64,000 nt of DNA from Litchfieldia alkalitelluris (GTDB lineage Bacteria; Bacillota; Bacilli; Bacillales; Bacillaceae_L), in NCBI RefSeq assembly GCF_002019645.1, contig NZ_KV917374.1:5168369-5232368 (forward strand). The letters are read 5' to 3'. Under the pieces are notes generated by a model. That model did not search any database. It was given only the letters and a program-made list of their open reading frames with translations, and had not been told where the DNA came from. Of the stretch, positions 62,188 through 64,000 are shown in pieces (the stretch's first letter is position 1; every line of letters begins with the position of its first letter). The position numbers and the translations under genes were made by a program.

Positions 62188-62432
62188 ATTTACTGTGCAG
62201 TATATTTCTACTAGTATCTCCGACTTGCTTATTCCAGATAACTGCCGCTAGTTGAATAAGCCTATTCTCGCATATAATTAAAACGGACCAGGGTTAAAAT
62301 TTTATTTCATAAATATATTTTAACAACACAATTAGAGGCTCTGTAGCAGACGTACAAAAATTAATGTACACCTGCTATTTTCTGTATTTATCTCTAAAAC
62401 TACCTGTAAACCAGTGGTATATCAACAAAAAA

Positions 62433-62465
62433 AGAGATGCGAATTAGCGTGCTAATTCCATCTCT
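62433..62465 (-). terminator. Terminator of the surface protein gene
   Basis: AGAGATG-C-GAATTAGC / GCTAATTC-CATCTCT with a 2-nt loop, followed on the minus strand by TTTTTTTGTTG. Confidence 0.85.
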
Positions 62466-62547
62466 AAAAGTCGTGTTATTTCGTATTTTCTCCCTCTCAA
62501 CTAAAAAGGTTATTCAAACTAACTACACGATGAGGTCTTTTGATTTA

Positions 62548-64000
62548 TTAAATTGTAGCTTTTCTTCTAATAAAGAACAGCGTAATTACCCCAGAAAGAA
62601 GTAATACAAATCCAATTAATAGTGAATTAAAGCTATTTGTTGCAGTATTTGGTAACTCATTTTTATCTTTATTATCTGTTGAAGGCTTGTCAGTTCCTGG
62701 TTCTTCTGTTCCTGGCTCTTCTGTTCCCGGTTCTTCTGTTCCTGGCGCTTCAGTTCCTGGTTCTTCAGTTCCCGGTTCTTCTGTTCCTGGTTCTTCAGTT
62801 CCCGGTTCTTCTGTTCCTGGCTCTTCTGTTCCTGGCTCTTCTGTGCCTGGCTCTTCAGCTTTTTCAAATCTTACATTATCTACAAACAATGTTCCTGCAA
62901 AATCACTGTTATCATCAGCAAAAATCAAAATCATATTTCTTAAGGCTGTATCGGCTTGTAAATTCTCAATATCACTAATATTAATCTTCGCCTCATAGTG
63001 ATATAATCCATCAGCTGTCACATTAGCTTCGTCTAATGTTGTTAAATCAATATCAAATGTTTCAGTAGCTTGTGCCCAATAATTTAATGCTGGTGGTTGG
63101 AATGTTAAGTTAACTGAAATTCCACCATCTGTTGCACGGATAGGGTCAAGGTATAAGTCAAATGCAACATAATCATTTTCTCCACGTACTAAATCTTCAC
63201 TCCAGAAATCTAAGCGAGGTGCTGTTGCCCAGTTGTCTGTTGGCTTCACTTCAGGATACGCAAATTCAAATGATAAAGCATTTGATCCATTAGCCTCTTG
63301 AATCGTTAAAGCTGTTTTAACACCTGATTCCCCTTGCCACTCCCATCCTTGACGAGTTCCATCTTCAAAATCTGAAGGGAAAGTAGCTTCGCCTTTAGGA
63401 TCATTAATAACAGGAATCTCTACTTCAGTACCTGTAACGGTTATGTTATCTAAAGAAATTTCATCAGCATTTTCTGTTCCAACAAACAATATGATGTTAT
63501 CCATTTCATTGTTTTCTTCATGTGTAGCAATGATTCCCAAGTTTTGTGCTTGTTCAACAGTCAATGTTAATGTTGCCTTGTATTGATCACCAATCGCTGT
63601 AAAATCTTCTTCATTTACTTGAACAGCAACCGGATTTCCCCAACCAGATGCTGGTCCTTGAGGTACAGCACCAATTGAAACTGTCGTTGGCTCATCCACG
63701 AAAACATCCATAGACAACTCTTCTGCACCTAAAATGTTTATTGATGTATCCCAATTATCCGCAGAAAGTCGAACATTTCCCCAGAAGTTATCAGCAGAAA
63801 TATCATTACTTGCATTTAAGCCTGTGATTTTTAGTGCGTTATTCACATTACTTACAGAAATACCATCTTTCACAGGGCTATCGCTATTTACACCAAATCC
63901 CCCAGTTGTACCATCATTGAAATCCCAAGCAACCTTAGTATATTTCGTGCGATCAATTGGCTCATATGGAATACCTTTGATACGAGCACGTACATATTCT
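62548..64000 (-). CDS. Sortase-anchored carbohydrate-binding surface protein (5' end outside window)
   Basis: C-terminal part of a large secreted protein; the frame is open through the window edge. Two similar beta-sandwich modules are visible, WDFNDGTTGGF..NFWGNVRLSADNW and FEDGTRQGWEW..NWATAPRLDFWSEDL, resembling CBM27-type mannan-binding domains. They are followed by about twelve EPGTE repeats, a sortase motif LPNTA, a hydrophobic helix and the charged tail RRKATI. The upstream residues (YVRARIKGIPYEPI) may belong to a glycoside hydrolase, possibly a beta-mannanase; that is inference. Anchored to peptidoglycan by sortase, with the repeat acting as wall-spanning stalk. Confidence 0.75.
   Translation of the reverse strand, partial: EYVRARIKGIPYEPIDRTKYTKVAWDFNDGTTGGFGVNSDSPVKDGISVSNVNNALKITGLNASNDISADNFWGNVRLSADNWDTSINILGAEELSMDVFVDEPTTVSIGAVPQGPASGWGNPVAVQVNEEDFTAIGDQYKATLTLTVEQAQNLGIIATHEENNEMDNIILFVGTENADEISLDNITVTGTEVEIPVINDPKGEATFPSDFEDGTRQGWEWQGESGVKTALTIQEANGSNALSFEFAYPEVKPTDNWATAPRLDFWSEDLVRGENDYVAFDLYLDPIRATDGGISVNLTFQPPALNYWAQATETFDIDLTTLDEANVTADGLYHYEAKINISDIENLQADTALRNMILIFADDNSDFAGTLFVDNVRFEKAEEPGTEEPGTEEPGTEEPGTEEPGTEEPGTEEPGTEAPGTEEPGTEEPGTEEPGTDKPSTDNKDKNELPNTATNSFNSLLIGFVLLLSGVITLFFIRRKATI
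62692..62864 (-). repeat. 15-bp tandem repeats encoding EPGTE
   Basis: About twelve in-frame 15-bp units (GTTCCTGGTTCTTCT on the + strand) with synonymous variation and one A-for-E change. Spurious open frames appear on both strands because the unit is a multiple of three. Confidence 0.9.

Noticed and set aside
62616-62998. Three long open frames overlapping the EPGTE repeat region on both strands.
   Set aside because: A 15-bp repeat keeps all frames open; only the minus-strand frame joins a signal-bearing LPNTA protein.

Overview
The window looks like chromosomal DNA from a spore-former-type Bacillaceae species (low-G+C by eye, strong GGAGG ribosome binding sites, many genes with recognisable Bacillus subtilis counterparts in conserved neighbourhoods). 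Recognised blocks include yfmM/yfmL, nasD-nasE-nasF, liaI-liaH/liaF-liaS-liaR, yclM with yclN-yclO-yclP-yclQ, and a complete tuaA-to-tuaH teichuronic acid operon. It is not B. subtilis itself: operons are interrupted by repeats, liaG is absent, and an extra epimerase sits inside the tua operon. I assign no species.

Layout. 0-10.3 kb: ABC-F protein YfmM, a membrane fatty acid desaturase, then siroheme and assimilatory/anaerobic nitrite reduction genes (nasD, nasE, nasF, sirB) behind two FNR-type palindromes, and the DEAD-box helicase YfmL. 10.9-16.3 kb: a RocB-like M20 peptidase and a heterodimeric ABC multidrug exporter. 17-21.4 kb: the Lia cell-envelope stress module, split by a 0.8 kb array of interspersed repeats. 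21.6-31 kb: an AraR-like repressor, a D-serine-dehydratase-like PLP enzyme, a Fur-controlled catechol-siderophore importer and aspartokinase. 31-45 kb: hydroxyacid dehydrogenase, an OFA-type MFS carrier with an FNR-type site, two tandem subtilases next to a two-component system, an Lrp/YitT divergent pair, an acetyltransferase and a diguanylate cyclase. 45.4-46.24 kb: a 417-bp tandem duplication of composite repeats next to a frameshifted proline symporter gene (putP). 47.8-49.4 kb: nearly gene-free, with a 33-codon membrane ORF, a repeat and a decayed gene. 49.4-59.3 kb: tua operon. 59.6-64 kb: CoA-disulfide-reductase-like enzyme, VanW protein and the 3' part of a sortase-anchored carbohydrate-binding surface protein that runs off the window.

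The most unusual content is non-coding. Two repeat systems stand out. One is a composite system in which a ~65-bp linker (called R3 here) alternates with two larger structured bodies (R1, ~120 bp; R2, ~140 bp), forming arrays inside operons and between genes. The other is a ~190-bp element made of four evenly spaced AT-rich palindromes of the AAGGGGAA...TTCCCCTT type, present three times (one inverted). I see no CRISPR, prophage, insertion sequence, tRNA or rRNA. No clear candidate for a wholly new protein-based system was found; the repeats and a few anomalous genes are the best leads.
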